Assembly: GCF_002794355.1 (NCBI RefSeq)
Contig: NZ_PGOI01000008.1
Span: forward strand, 434,001-498,000
Origin: Pseudorhodobacter sp. MZDSW-24AT
Lineage (GTDB): Bacteria; Pseudomonadota; Alphaproteobacteria; Rhodobacterales; Rhodobacteraceae
Direction: 5' to 3'
DNA length: 64,000 nt
How positions within the stretch are numbered: the first letter of the stretch is position 1; each line of letters begins with the position of its first letter. Under the pieces are notes generated by a model that was given only the letters and a program-made list of their open reading frames with translations, did not search any database and was not told the DNA's origin. Positions 20,250 through 28,370 of this stretch are shown here, in pieces. Both the position numbers and the translations under genes were made by a program.

Positions 20250-21556
20250 CAGGTGATCCTTTTCAGCACAAGCGGGCCTTCATCCAACACGGACGTCCCC
20301 ACCACATAGGCCGCCTGCACCGCGCGCACCGCGGCATCGGCGGCATCCTCGCTGGCCGCGTGGACCATCGCCAAGGGCACCCCGGCCCCGATCTCTTCGC
20401 CCAGACCGATCATGTCCGACAGTCCCACTGCCGGATGGATCCGGTCGCCCTCGCGCAACCGGCCGCCGCCCAGATGCACCACCGCATGGCCTAGGGCCTC
20501 CCCGTCGATACGCGCGATGTATCCGTCATCCAGCGCAGGCACCTCGCGCACCACGGGGGCTGCGGGCAACCGGTCGGGCCAGCGTTCCACAAAATCGGCA
20601 GGCCCGCCCTGCGCGGCAACCATCCGGCCAAACGCCTCCGCCGCCGCCCCCGACTCAAGCGCCTGCGCGATCCGCCCGGCCCCATCCTCGGCATCTGCCG
20701 CCAGCCCGCCAAGCGCCAAGGCCTCACCGCCCAAAGCGCAGGTCAGATCCCACAGCGCCGCATTGACGGAACTGCCCGTCAATGTCTCCATCACCTCAAT
20801 CACCTCCAACGCATTGCCCGCGGCCGTTGCCAAAGGCTGCGACATGTCGGTGATCAGCGCGGTGGTCATGCAGCCTGCCCCTTGTGCCGTGCTGACAAGA
20901 GCGCGGGCCAAGGCTTCGGCCTCTGCTTCGGTTTTCATGAAGGCGCCCGATCCGCATTTCACGTCCAGCACCAACCCCTCCAACCCTGCCGCCAGCTTTT
21001 TCGACAGGATCGAGGCGGTGATCAGATCCACGCTTTCGACCGTGCCGCTGACATCGCGGATCGCATAAAGCCGCTTGTCCGCCGGGGCGAGATCGCCACT
21101 TGCCGCCACAATGGCGCAATGCACGCGCGTCATCTGCGCGCGGAACTGCTCTTCGCTCAAGCCAGTCCGAAACCCCGGAATCGCCTCCAACTTGTCCAGC
21201 GTGCCGCCTGTATGCCCCAAGCCGCGCCCCGAGATCATCGGAACATAGGCTCCGCAGACCGCCAAGGCCGGAGCCAGCAACAGCGACACGCAATCTCCGA
21301 TCCCGCCGGTCGAATGCTTGTCCAGCACCGGCCCGGGCAGATCCCAGGTCAGCACCCTTCCTGTGTCGCGCATCCCCCGGGTGAGCGCCACCCGCCCCGG
21401 CTCGGTCAGCCCCCGCAACAGCACCGCCATGGCAAAGGCCCCCGCCTGTGCATCCGTGACAGCACCCGAGGCAAGGCCAGCGGCGAACCACGTCAGCGCC
21501 TCGGCCGAGGGCGTTTTGCCATCGCGCACCTGTGCGATGATGCCTCGCGCATCCAT
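20249..21556 (-). CDS. deoA: Thymidine phosphorylase
   Basis: The 435-residue enzyme splits thymidine into thymine and deoxyribose-1-phosphate. The family signature region SGRGLGHTGGTLDKLEAIPG is present. So are LDKHSTGGIGDCVSL (phosphate site), VKCGSGAFMK, DMSQPLATAAGNALEV and the C-terminal GGGRLREGDRIHPAVGL domain. ATG 21556 overlaps the cdd stop as TGATG, and the longer open frame upstream runs through cdd and was rejected. It feeds deoB in the same operon. Confidence 0.97.
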   Translation of the reverse strand: MDARGIIAQVRDGKTPSAEALTWFAAGLASGAVTDAQAGAFAMAVLLRGLTEPGRVALTRGMRDTGRVLTWDLPGPVLDKHSTGGIGDCVSLLLAPALAVCGAYVPMISGRGLGHTGGTLDKLEAIPGFRTGLSEEQFRAQMTRVHCAIVAASGDLAPADKRLYAIRDVSGTVESVDLITASILSKKLAAGLEGLVLDVKCGSGAFMKTEAEAEALARALVSTAQGAGCMTTALITDMSQPLATAAGNALEVIEVMETLTGSSVNAALWDLTCALGGEALALGGLAADAEDGAGRIAQALESGAAAEAFGRMVAAQGGPADFVERWPDRLPAAPVVREVPALDDGYIARIDGEALGHAVVHLGGGRLREGDRIHPAVGLSDMIGLGEEIGAGVPLAMVHAASEDAADAAVRAVQAAYVVGTSVLDEGPLVLKRIT

Positions 21557-21948
21557 CAGGTGCGGTCCATATGCGCTGCCGTAAAGACGCCGGGCAAAAG
21601 CTCGCCCACCGTCAGCGTGCGCTGCGCGCCATCGGTGGTGCACAGGGTTACCTTGACACCTGCATCGGCAAACTCAGCGATCTTTTGCCGGCATCCGCCA
21701 CAGGGCGGCACCGGCTCGGGGCTGTCGGCAATGACGAAAAGCTCGGCGATGCGCGTGTCGCCCCCTGCAATCATCGCGGCAATCGCCCCGGCTTCGGCAC
21801 AGGTGCCTTCGGGATAGGCGACGTTTTCGACATTGCACCCAACATAGACCGCGCCCGAGGTGCTGCGCAGCGCTGCCCCCACCAAAAAGCGGGAATAGGG
21901 CGCATAGGCCCGCAGACGAACATCGGTGGCAGCTTGCAACAGGGTCAT
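21556..21948 (-). CDS. cdd: Cytidine deaminase
   Basis: The 130-residue zinc enzyme converts (deoxy)cytidine to (deoxy)uridine. The zinc and catalytic motifs are VENVAYPEGTCAEAGAI (Cys-Ala-Glu) and PCGGCRQKI. The N-terminus AYAPYSRFLVGAALR is typical. Start ATG 21948 has GAGG upstream; an earlier ATG adds 18 unconserved residues. It is the first gene of the five-gene salvage operon, so the operon promoter should lie just upstream, in the short gap to the neighbouring cupin gene. Confidence 0.96.
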   Translation of the reverse strand: MTLLQAATDVRLRAYAPYSRFLVGAALRSTSGAVYVGCNVENVAYPEGTCAEAGAIAAMIAGGDTRIAELFVIADSPEPVPPCGGCRQKIAEFADAGVKVTLCTTDGAQRTLTVGELLPGVFTAAHMDRT

Positions 21949-22012
21949 ATCAGCCTCGGTTCTTGACCAATTGGTCGGGAATTGTGGGCTTACGGTGCCC
22001 AAAGCGCAAGTG

Positions 22013-23098
22013 TCACTCTAGGGATGTCACTGGATTGCCCGGCAGCGACACCTCCAGCAGTTCCAGATCGGCACTCGGCTCTGCATAGCGTGTGGCCATT
22101 CCAGGCGGAATGACAAAGGCATCTCCCGGCGACAGGCGAAAGGGTGCCTTGCCTTCGCCTTCCAGCGTCATCTCGCCCGCCATCACGAAGGTGAACAGGA
22201 TGTCCCCCGCATGGCGGGTCCAGCGGGCCTCATGGCCATCGGGGCGCAGCACCATGACGCTTGCAACCCCTTTGGTGCCCGCGTGAATGGTGGTGTCCCG
22301 CGCGACGAACCCCGGCAAACGACTGGGCGCGAACACGCCGCTTTTGCTTTGGTTGAACACAAAGCGTTGCCCCTGCCATTCCCGGTCGGGGCGCAGATGC
22401 GGCGTGGGCAGCACCATCTCATGGTCAATCTCGGTGACATGCTCGGCGGGCACGCCGATCTCGATCACCTCGATCCCGTCGCTTGCCTCCAGCACCCGGT
22501 GGCGGATCTCGGGCGGCTGGATAAAGCAATCGCCCGCGTGCAACCGGATCGGGCCGCCCTGATCTTCATAGACCACATCCACCCAGCCCTTGATGCAAAA
22601 GATCAGCTGAAAGCCGACGCGGTGGAAATGCACCATATCGGGCACCGGGCCGCCATCGGGAATGCGGATATGGCTGGCGATCACCGCGCCCCCCAACCGG
22701 CTGGGCACCAGATCCCGGTAGTGCATCCCTGCCCGCCCGATCACCCATGGCGCCTGATCCGCCAGACGGCGCACCACAAAGGCATGTTCGGTCTGCGGCA
22801 GCATCACCGGCGGGTTCAGATCCTCGATCTCGACGCGCGTGCCATTGGGCGCGGTCAGACTGCGCTGCCCCCCGGCAAAGCTGTCCGGGTCTTCAGTCAG
22901 GATGCGCAGTGTGCCGGGCGCCTCGGCGGCCCCCTTCTGGATGCGCAAGCGCAGGCCATGGCCCGAAAGCACCGCCACCTCGGGGTCATCCGCCGGATAG
23001 ATCATGTCCAGCCGCATCCCCAGAACCTTTGTGTAGAAGGGCAGATCGTTCCGCAGCTCTTGCGTGGCAAGCCGGATCTCGGCGCGCGTCTCGGTCAT
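22013..23098 (-). CDS. VOC-cupin fusion protein
   Basis: The 361-residue protein starts at ATG 23098 with AGGGGAAA upstream. Residues 1-95 look like a single glyoxalase/VOC module (EIRLATQELRNDLPFYTKVLG onward). They are followed by two cupin barrels. The first has DMVHFHRVGFQLIFCIKGWV and LHAGDCFIQPPEIRHRVLEA. The second has HAGDILFTFVMAGEMTLEGE and LSPGDAFVIPPGMATRYAEP. His/Glu residues in the first cupin suggest a metal site. The substrate is unknown. It is divergent from malic enzyme, and the shared promoter region has a TGCAAA-type palindrome. Confidence 0.75.
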   Translation of the reverse strand: MTETRAEIRLATQELRNDLPFYTKVLGMRLDMIYPADDPEVAVLSGHGLRLRIQKGAAEAPGTLRILTEDPDSFAGGQRSLTAPNGTRVEIEDLNPPVMLPQTEHAFVVRRLADQAPWVIGRAGMHYRDLVPSRLGGAVIASHIRIPDGGPVPDMVHFHRVGFQLIFCIKGWVDVVYEDQGGPIRLHAGDCFIQPPEIRHRVLEASDGIEVIEIGVPAEHVTEIDHEMVLPTPHLRPDREWQGQRFVFNQSKSGVFAPSRLPGFVARDTTIHAGTKGVASVMVLRPDGHEARWTRHAGDILFTFVMAGEMTLEGEGKAPFRLSPGDAFVIPPGMATRYAEPSADLELLEVSLPGNPVTSLE

Positions 23099-23135
23099 GG
23101 ATTTCCCCTGAATTTGCCGCCATGCTGGGCTGGGG

Positions 23136-23152
23136 ATGCAAATTTTGCAAGC
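23136..23152. promoter_or_regulatory. TGCAAATTTTGCA operator-like sequence
   Basis: ATGCAAATTTTGCAAGC lies between the divergent VOC-cupin and malic enzyme genes. It resembles the sites upstream of the propionyl-CoA synthetase gene at 25705-25802 and is probably a regulator binding site. Confidence 0.4.
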
Positions 23153-23200
23153 GGCTGCGGCATTGGTGGCGCTATCACCCGGTTGGCGGATCAAAAAAAA

Positions 23201-23218
23201 TGGTTTAAGGCTAAACCA
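23201..23218 (+). promoter_or_regulatory. TGGTTTA/TAAACCA inverted repeat before malic enzyme
   Basis: TGGTTTA (23201-23207) and TAAACCA (23212-23218) are perfect 7-bp arms around AGGC, ending 18 bases before the maeB start and just upstream of its GGGAGG. It could be an operator or a small leader hairpin. Confidence 0.4.
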
Positions 23219-23236
23219 AATTCGCGGGAGGCAGAA

Positions 23237-25516
23237 ATGGAAGAAGTGCGTCAGGACAATGCCCGTCAGGCAGCGCTGGATTATCATGAATTTCCCAAGC
23301 CGGGAAAGCTTGAAATCCGCGCCACAAAGCCGCTTGCCAACGGGCGCGACCTGAGCCGCGCTTACTCTCCGGGCGTGGCCGAAGCCTGCCTCGAGATCAA
23401 GGCAGATCCCGCCACCGCCTCACGCTACACCTCACGCGGGAACCTCGTGGCGGTGGTGTCGAATGGCACGGCGGTGCTTGGGCTTGGAAACATTGGCGCC
23501 TTGGCCTCGAAACCGGTGATGGAGGGCAAGGCCGTGCTCTTCAAGAAATTCGCCAACATCGACTGTTTCGACATCGAAGTGAACGAGTCAGATCCCGAAA
23601 AGCTCGCCGATATCGTCTGCGCTCTGGAGCCGACCTTTGGCGCCATCAATCTGGAAGACATCAAGGCGCCGGATTGTTTCATCGTTGAACGACTTTGCCG
23701 TGAACGTATGAACATCCCCGTGTTCCACGACGATCAGCACGGCACCGCCATTGTGGTGGGTGCGGCCGCGACCAATGCGATGATTATTGCGGGCAAAAGC
23801 TTTGACCAGATCAAGATCGTCTCCACCGGCGGCGGGGCGGCGGGAATCGCCTGCCTTGAGATGCTGGTCAAACTGGGGGTCCGGCGCGAGAACATATGGC
23901 TGTGTGATCTGGAAGGGCTGGTCTACCACGGCCGCACCGCCCAGATGACCCCGCAGAAAGAGGCCTTTGCCCAAGGCACCACGCCCGCCACGCTGGGCGA
24001 TGTGATCACTGGGGCGGACCTGTTCCTTGGCCTGTCGGGGCCGGGGGTGCTGACGCCAGAGATGGTGGCCCGCATGGCCCCCAACCCGATCATCTTCGCG
24101 CTTGCCAACCCGAACCCGGAAATTCAGCCCGACCTTGCCCGGGCGGTGGCCCCCGGTGCGATCATCGCCACAGGGCGGTCTGACTTTCCCAATCAGGTCA
24201 ACAACGTGCTGTGCTTCCCCTTCATATTCCGGGGCGCGCTGGATGTGGGGGCGACCACGATCAACGACGAGATGAAGATCGCCTGTATCGAAGGCATCGC
24301 GGCGCTTGCGCGCGCGACGACCAGCGCCGAGGCCGCGGCGGCCTACAGCGGTGAGAAGCTTTCCTTTGGCGCTGATTACCTGATCCCCAAACCCTTCGAC
24401 CCCCGCCTGATGGGCGTGGTTGCCAGTGCGGTGGCCAAGGCCGCGATGGAAACCGGGGTGGCGACGCGGCCCTTGGACAATCTCGAGGCCTACAAGACCC
24501 GGTTGGACGGATCGGTGTTCAAATCCGCCATGCTGATGCGCCCGGTGTTTGAAGCCGCCCGGCATGCCGAACGGACGATCGTGTTCGCTGAAGGCGAGGA
24601 TGAGCGGGTTCTGCGCACGGCCAATGCGATGCTCGAGGAAACCACCGACCGGCCCATCCTGATCGGGCGGCCCGAGGTGGTGGAGGCGCGGTGCGAGCGG
24701 GCGGGGTTGCCGATCCGTCCGGGCAAGGACTTCCATCTGGTCAACCCCGAGAATGACCCGCGCTACCGCGACTATTGGGGCACCTATGCCGAGTTGATGG
24801 CACGGCGCGGGGTGACGCCGGATATTGCGCGGGCGATCATGCGGACCAACACCACCGCGATTGCCGCGGTGATGGTGCACCGGGGCGAGGCGGACAGTCT
24901 GATCTGCGGGACCTTCGGGCAGTATCTGTGGCATCTGGGCTATGTCCGGCAGGTGCTGGCGCGCGGCGGGTTGCAGCCGGTGGGGGCGCTGTCGATGATG
25001 ATCCTCGAGGACGGGCCGCTGTTCATCGCGGACACCCATGTCCATGCAGAGCCCACACCGCAGCAGATCATGCAGACGGTGCTGGGGGCGGCGCGGCATG
25101 TGAGGCGCTTCGGGCTGACGCCGAAGGTGGCGCTGTGCACGCAGAGCCAGTTCGGGAACATGGAGAATGAAAAGGCTTTGCGGATGCGGGCGGCGCTGGA
25201 GCTTTTGGATCAGCGCGAGCCGGACTTTTCCTATGAGGGCGAGATGAACGTGGACTCGGCGCTGGACCAGTCCTTGCGGGACCGCTTGCTTCCGGGCAGC
25301 CGCTTTGAAGGGGCGGCGAATGTGCTGGTCTTTGCCTCGGCCGATGCGGCTTCAGGGGTCAGGAACATCCTGAAAATGAAGGCGGGCGGGCTTGAGGTCG
25401 GGCCGATTCTGATGGGGATGGGCAACAAGGCCCATATCGTGACCCCGTCGATCACGGCGCGGGGCTTGCTCAACGTCTCGGCCATCGCGGGGACGCCGGT
25501 GGCGCATTACGGATGA
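23237..25516 (+). CDS. maeB: NADP-dependent malic enzyme with phosphotransacetylase-like domain
   Basis: The 759-residue protein decarboxylates malate to pyruvate. The malic enzyme part (1 to about 430) shows [48 protein letters not shown] and [15 protein letters not shown] (nucleotide site). The C-terminal part from about residue 430 resembles phosphate acetyltransferase ([56 protein letters not shown]). In MaeB-type proteins that part is thought to be regulatory, sensing acetyl-CoA. ATG 23237 follows GGGAGG by 5 bases. A hairpin follows at 25521. Confidence 0.96.
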   Translation: MEEVRQDNARQAALDYHEFPKPGKLEIRATKPLANGRDLSRAYSPGVAEACLEIKADPATASRYTSRGNLVAVVSNGTAVLGLGNIGALASKPVMEGKAVLFKKFANIDCFDIEVNESDPEKLADIVCALEPTFGAINLEDIKAPDCFIVERLCRERMNIPVFHDDQHGTAIVVGAAATNAMIIAGKSFDQIKIVSTGGGAAGIACLEMLVKLGVRRENIWLCDLEGLVYHGRTAQMTPQKEAFAQGTTPATLGDVITGADLFLGLSGPGVLTPEMVARMAPNPIIFALANPNPEIQPDLARAVAPGAIIATGRSDFPNQVNNVLCFPFIFRGALDVGATTINDEMKIACIEGIAALARATTSAEAAAAYSGEKLSFGADYLIPKPFDPRLMGVVASAVAKAAMETGVATRPLDNLEAYKTRLDGSVFKSAMLMRPVFEAARHAERTIVFAEGEDERVLRTANAMLEETTDRPILIGRPEVVEARCERAGLPIRPGKDFHLVNPENDPRYRDYWGTYAELMARRGVTPDIARAIMRTNTTAIAAVMVHRGEADSLICGTFGQYLWHLGYVRQVLARGGLQPVGALSMMILEDGPLFIADTHVHAEPTPQQIMQTVLGAARHVRRFGLTPKVALCTQSQFGNMENEKALRMRAALELLDQREPDFSYEGEMNVDSALDQSLRDRLLPGSRFEGAANVLVFASADAASGVRNILKMKAGGLEVGPILMGMGNKAHIVTPSITARGLLNVSAIAGTPVAHYG

Positions 25517-25520
25517 GGTA

Positions 25521-25544
25521 TCCCCCTGTGTTACAACAGGGGGA
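25521..25544 (+). terminator. Hairpin after malic enzyme gene
   Basis: TCCCCCTGT and ACAGGGGGA form a 9-bp stem with a 6-base loop, 5 bp after the stop. It is followed by AGTATTTAAAAT rather than a clean T-run. Confidence 0.6.
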
Positions 25545-25704
25545 AGTATTTAAAATCAGTGGGTTGACCTAGGGGGATTCAGGATTTCTTAATCCTTTTC
25601 CGCGAGGGCCCCTCGGGCTTTTCAGCCCCTTTTCGCTGACCCCTGCGGCGGCACGCGAGACGCGCGGCCATGCGCGAGGAGCGGATGGAAGAGATTCGCT
25701 GGGC

Positions 25705-25802
25705 AAGTTTGCAAACTTTGCCTGCCTTCGCGGTTCTCTTCGCTTTCCTGTGGGCTTTGCAACAATTTGCACGCATTCCCCCCGCGATTCTGCAAATATT
25801 CC
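25705..25802 (+). promoter_or_regulatory. TTTGCAAA-type site cluster upstream of prpE
   Basis: There are three related words: the perfect 14-base palindrome AAGTTTGCAAACTT (25705-25718), CTTTGCAACAATTTGCACG (25755-25773), and TTCTGCAAATATTCC (25788-25802). From memory, ScfR-family acyl-CoA-responsive regulators such as PccR of Rhodobacter sphaeroides recognise TTTGCAAA repeats, which would suit a propionate-activation gene. Binding here is inference. Confidence 0.45.
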
Positions 25803-25896
25803 GTCCCCGCCGCTGCCTGTCAGGCGGTAACAGCGTTGCGTGCGCGCCCAGCGATGCACTAACAGAATCATCATGCGTTGGGAGGAGGCGCAGGTG

Positions 25897-27789
25897 ATGG
25901 GATATTCCGACATTTATGCAAAATGGCAGGCCGACCCTGAGGGGTTCTGGATGGATGCGGCGGGCACCATCGACTGGACCCGCAAGCCCAGCCATGCGCT
26001 GAACGACTCCCGCGCGCCGCTTTATGAGTGGTTCACCGATGCCAGCGTCAACACCTGCTGGAACGCCGTGGACCGCCATGTGCGCGCCGGTCGCGGCGCG
26101 CAAGCCGCCATCATCCATGACAGCCCGGTGACCGGCAGCAAACAGGTCATCACCTATGCTGAATTGCAGGAGCGGGTGGCGCGGCTGGCGGGGGCGCTCA
26201 AGGCCAAGGGCGTGACCAAGGGGGACCGCGTGATCCTTTACATGCCGATGGTGCCCGAGGCGCTGGAGGCGATGCTGGCCTGCGCCCGTCTGGGCGCCAT
26301 CCATTCGGTGGTCTTTGGCGGCTTTGCTGCCGCTGAACTGGCGGTGCGCATCGACGACTGCAAACCCCGCGCCATCATCGCCGCCAGCTGCGGCGTCGAG
26401 CCTGCGCGCGTGGTGCATTACAAACCGCTGCTGGACGGGGCCATCGAGATGGCCACCCACAAGCCAGAGTTCTGTGTGATCTTGCAGCGCGCGCAAGAAC
26501 CGGCCCAGCTGGTTGCGGGGCGCGATCTGGCATGGGACCGTTTTGTCGAGGGGGCAGAGCCTGCCGATTGCGTGCCGGTCGAGGGCAATCACCCCGCCTA
26601 TATCCTGTATACCAGCGGCACCACCGGCGCCCCAAAGGGTGTGGTGCGCCCCACGGCAGGCCATCTGGTGGCGCTAAACTGGACGATGCGCGCCATTTAC
26701 AATTGCGGCGTGGGCGATGTGTTCTGGGCGGCGTCTGACGTGGGTTGGGTCGTCGGGCACAGCTACATCTGCTATGCGCCGCTGATCGCAGGCTGCACGA
26801 CGATTGTTTTTGAAGGCAAGCCGGTGGGCACGCCGGATGCGGGCACGTTCTGGCGGGTGATCGCCGAGCATCAGGTGAAGACCTTTTTCACCGCGCCGAC
26901 CGCGCTGCGCGCCATCAAGCGCGACGATCCCGAAGGGCTGCTGGTGAAGGATTATGACACCTCTGGCTTGCAGGCCTTGTTTCTGGCCGGAGAGCGCGCC
27001 GACCCCGACACCGTGGACTGGGCCGGACGGCATCTGAAGGTGCCCGTGATCGACCATTGGTGGCAGACCGAAACCGGCTATGCCATCGCCGCCAATCCGC
27101 TGGGGCTGGGGCTGTTGCCGATCAAGGTGGGGAGCCCTTCGGTGCCGATGCCCGGCTTTGATGTGCGGGTGCTGGACGAAGGCGGGCATGAGGTATCACC
27201 CGGCACCTTGGGCGCGATTGCGATCAAGCTACCCCTGCCGCCCGGCACCCTGCCCACGCTGTGGAATGCGGAAGAGCGCTTCGTGAAATCCTATCTGGCG
27301 CATTTCCCCGGCTATTATGAAACCGGCGATGCGGGCTATGTGGATCAGGACGGCTATCTGTATATCATGGCGCGCACCGATGATGTGATCAATGTCGCGG
27401 GCCACCGGCTGAGCACGGGCGCGATGGAAGAAGTGCTGGCCGCGCATCGGGATGTGGCGGAATGCGCGGTGATCGGGGTGGCGGATGCGCTCAAGGGACA
27501 ATCGCCGCTGGGATTTCTGTGCCTGAACAAGGGCGTGGCGCGGGCGCACGCAGAGGTTGTTTCAGAATGCGTGCAATTGATGCGCGACAAGATCGGCCCG
27601 GTGGCCGATTTCAAGCGCGCGGTGGTGGTGGAGCGCCTGCCAAAGACTCGATCGGGAAAGATCTTGCGGGCCACCATGGTGAACATCGCCGATGGCAGAC
27701 CGTGGAAGATGCCTGCGACGATTGATGATCCGGCCATTCTGGACGAGATCACCACAGCCTTGCAAAGCCTTGGGCTGGCCAAAGGGTGA
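25897..27789 (+). CDS. prpE: Propionyl-CoA synthetase (acyl-CoA ligase)
   Basis: The 630-residue AMP-forming acyl-CoA synthetase activates propionate (and probably acetate). The N-terminus YSDIYAKWQADPEGFWMDAA is typical of PrpE rather than Acs. The AMP-binding motif YILYTSGTTGAPKGVVRPT, HWWQTETG, YYETGDAGYVDQDGYLYIM and the C-terminal LPKTRSGKILRATM with the acetylatable Lys are all present. ATG 25897 is set by GGAGGAGG 8 bases upstream. TTTGCAAA-like sites in the promoter region and mce elsewhere in the window fit a propionate assimilation role. Confidence 0.9.
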   Translation: MGYSDIYAKWQADPEGFWMDAAGTIDWTRKPSHALNDSRAPLYEWFTDASVNTCWNAVDRHVRAGRGAQAAIIHDSPVTGSKQVITYAELQERVARLAGALKAKGVTKGDRVILYMPMVPEALEAMLACARLGAIHSVVFGGFAAAELAVRIDDCKPRAIIAASCGVEPARVVHYKPLLDGAIEMATHKPEFCVILQRAQEPAQLVAGRDLAWDRFVEGAEPADCVPVEGNHPAYILYTSGTTGAPKGVVRPTAGHLVALNWTMRAIYNCGVGDVFWAASDVGWVVGHSYICYAPLIAGCTTIVFEGKPVGTPDAGTFWRVIAEHQVKTFFTAPTALRAIKRDDPEGLLVKDYDTSGLQALFLAGERADPDTVDWAGRHLKVPVIDHWWQTETGYAIAANPLGLGLLPIKVGSPSVPMPGFDVRVLDEGGHEVSPGTLGAIAIKLPLPPGTLPTLWNAEERFVKSYLAHFPGYYETGDAGYVDQDGYLYIMARTDDVINVAGHRLSTGAMEEVLAAHRDVAECAVIGVADALKGQSPLGFLCLNKGVARAHAEVVSECVQLMRDKIGPVADFKRAVVVERLPKTRSGKILRATMVNIADGRPWKMPATIDDPAILDEITTALQSLGLAKG

Positions 27790-27854
27790 TCTTGGCACAG
27801 GAATGCCACAGGAAAGCCATTGGACAGCCGCGTGCGATGCAGTAAACTCGCGCC

Positions 27855-28370
27855 ATGGTTGACACGCTCGCTGCCCTTCCCCCCGACATGACGCCGCACC
27901 TTCGGGTGCTGCGCGCCTCTTTGACCCGCATGGCGGCAACGTCTCTGCCCGGCCCTGCGCGCGTCGCCTTGGCCGAGGCGCAGGTGGCGCTTGCCGCGCT
28001 GGAGGGCGCGCAAGGGGCGGTGGTGGACCGACGGGTGTTTGATGCCCTGATGGAACTGGCTGGGCCGGATCTGGCGCCGGATCTGGTGACGCAGATGGCG
28101 GCGGATTTGCGGATGGTGCAGATGACGCTGGCGCGCAGCCTTGCCGGACCGGACTGGAACAAGGTGCGCGGCCAGACGCATATCCTGATGGCGCTGGCCG
28201 GGTCGGCGGGCGCGCATCGGCTTGAACAGGGTGCGCGGGCCTTGAATCTGGCGGCGCATGCTGCCGATGACACGCGGGCGCAGAAGCTGACGCCAGAGAT
28301 TCTGGCAGGGTTGGAGCAGTTGATCCGCTTTGTCGATGCGGCGGGGGCCACCGTCGGGGCCCGCCCATGA
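27855..28370 (+). CDS. Hpt-domain phosphotransfer protein
   Basis: The 171-residue protein carries a probable Hpt helix with the phosphoacceptor His at residue 109 (RGQTHILMALAGSAGAHRLE). This corresponds to the family pattern AHxLKGxAxxxGA, with Leu-Met in place of the usual Leu-Lys. The rest is helical. It would relay phosphate between a remote hybrid kinase and a response regulator. Its stop overlaps the next gene's start (ATGA), strongly suggesting that the sigma-54 response regulator downstream is its partner. No kinase is encoded nearby. Confidence 0.72.
   Translation: MVDTLAALPPDMTPHLRVLRASLTRMAATSLPGPARVALAEAQVALAALEGAQGAVVDRRVFDALMELAGPDLAPDLVTQMAADLRMVQMTLARSLAGPDWNKVRGQTHILMALAGSAGAHRLEQGARALNLAAHAADDTRAQKLTPEILAGLEQLIRFVDAAGATVGARP

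Larger units (their letters stand above)
25517..25896. other. Intergenic region, malic enzyme to propionyl-CoA synthetase
   Basis: No gene is supported in these 380 bases. They contain the malic enzyme hairpin (25521-25544), a GC-rich stretch, and a cluster of TTTGCAAA-like words at 25705-25802. The synthetase ribosome site GGAGGAGG lies at 25881-25888. Confidence 0.6.

Noticed and set aside
25569-25913. Possible short minus-strand gene upstream of prpE
   Set aside because: Its sequence has no conserved character and it overlaps the operator cluster and the prpE ribosome site.
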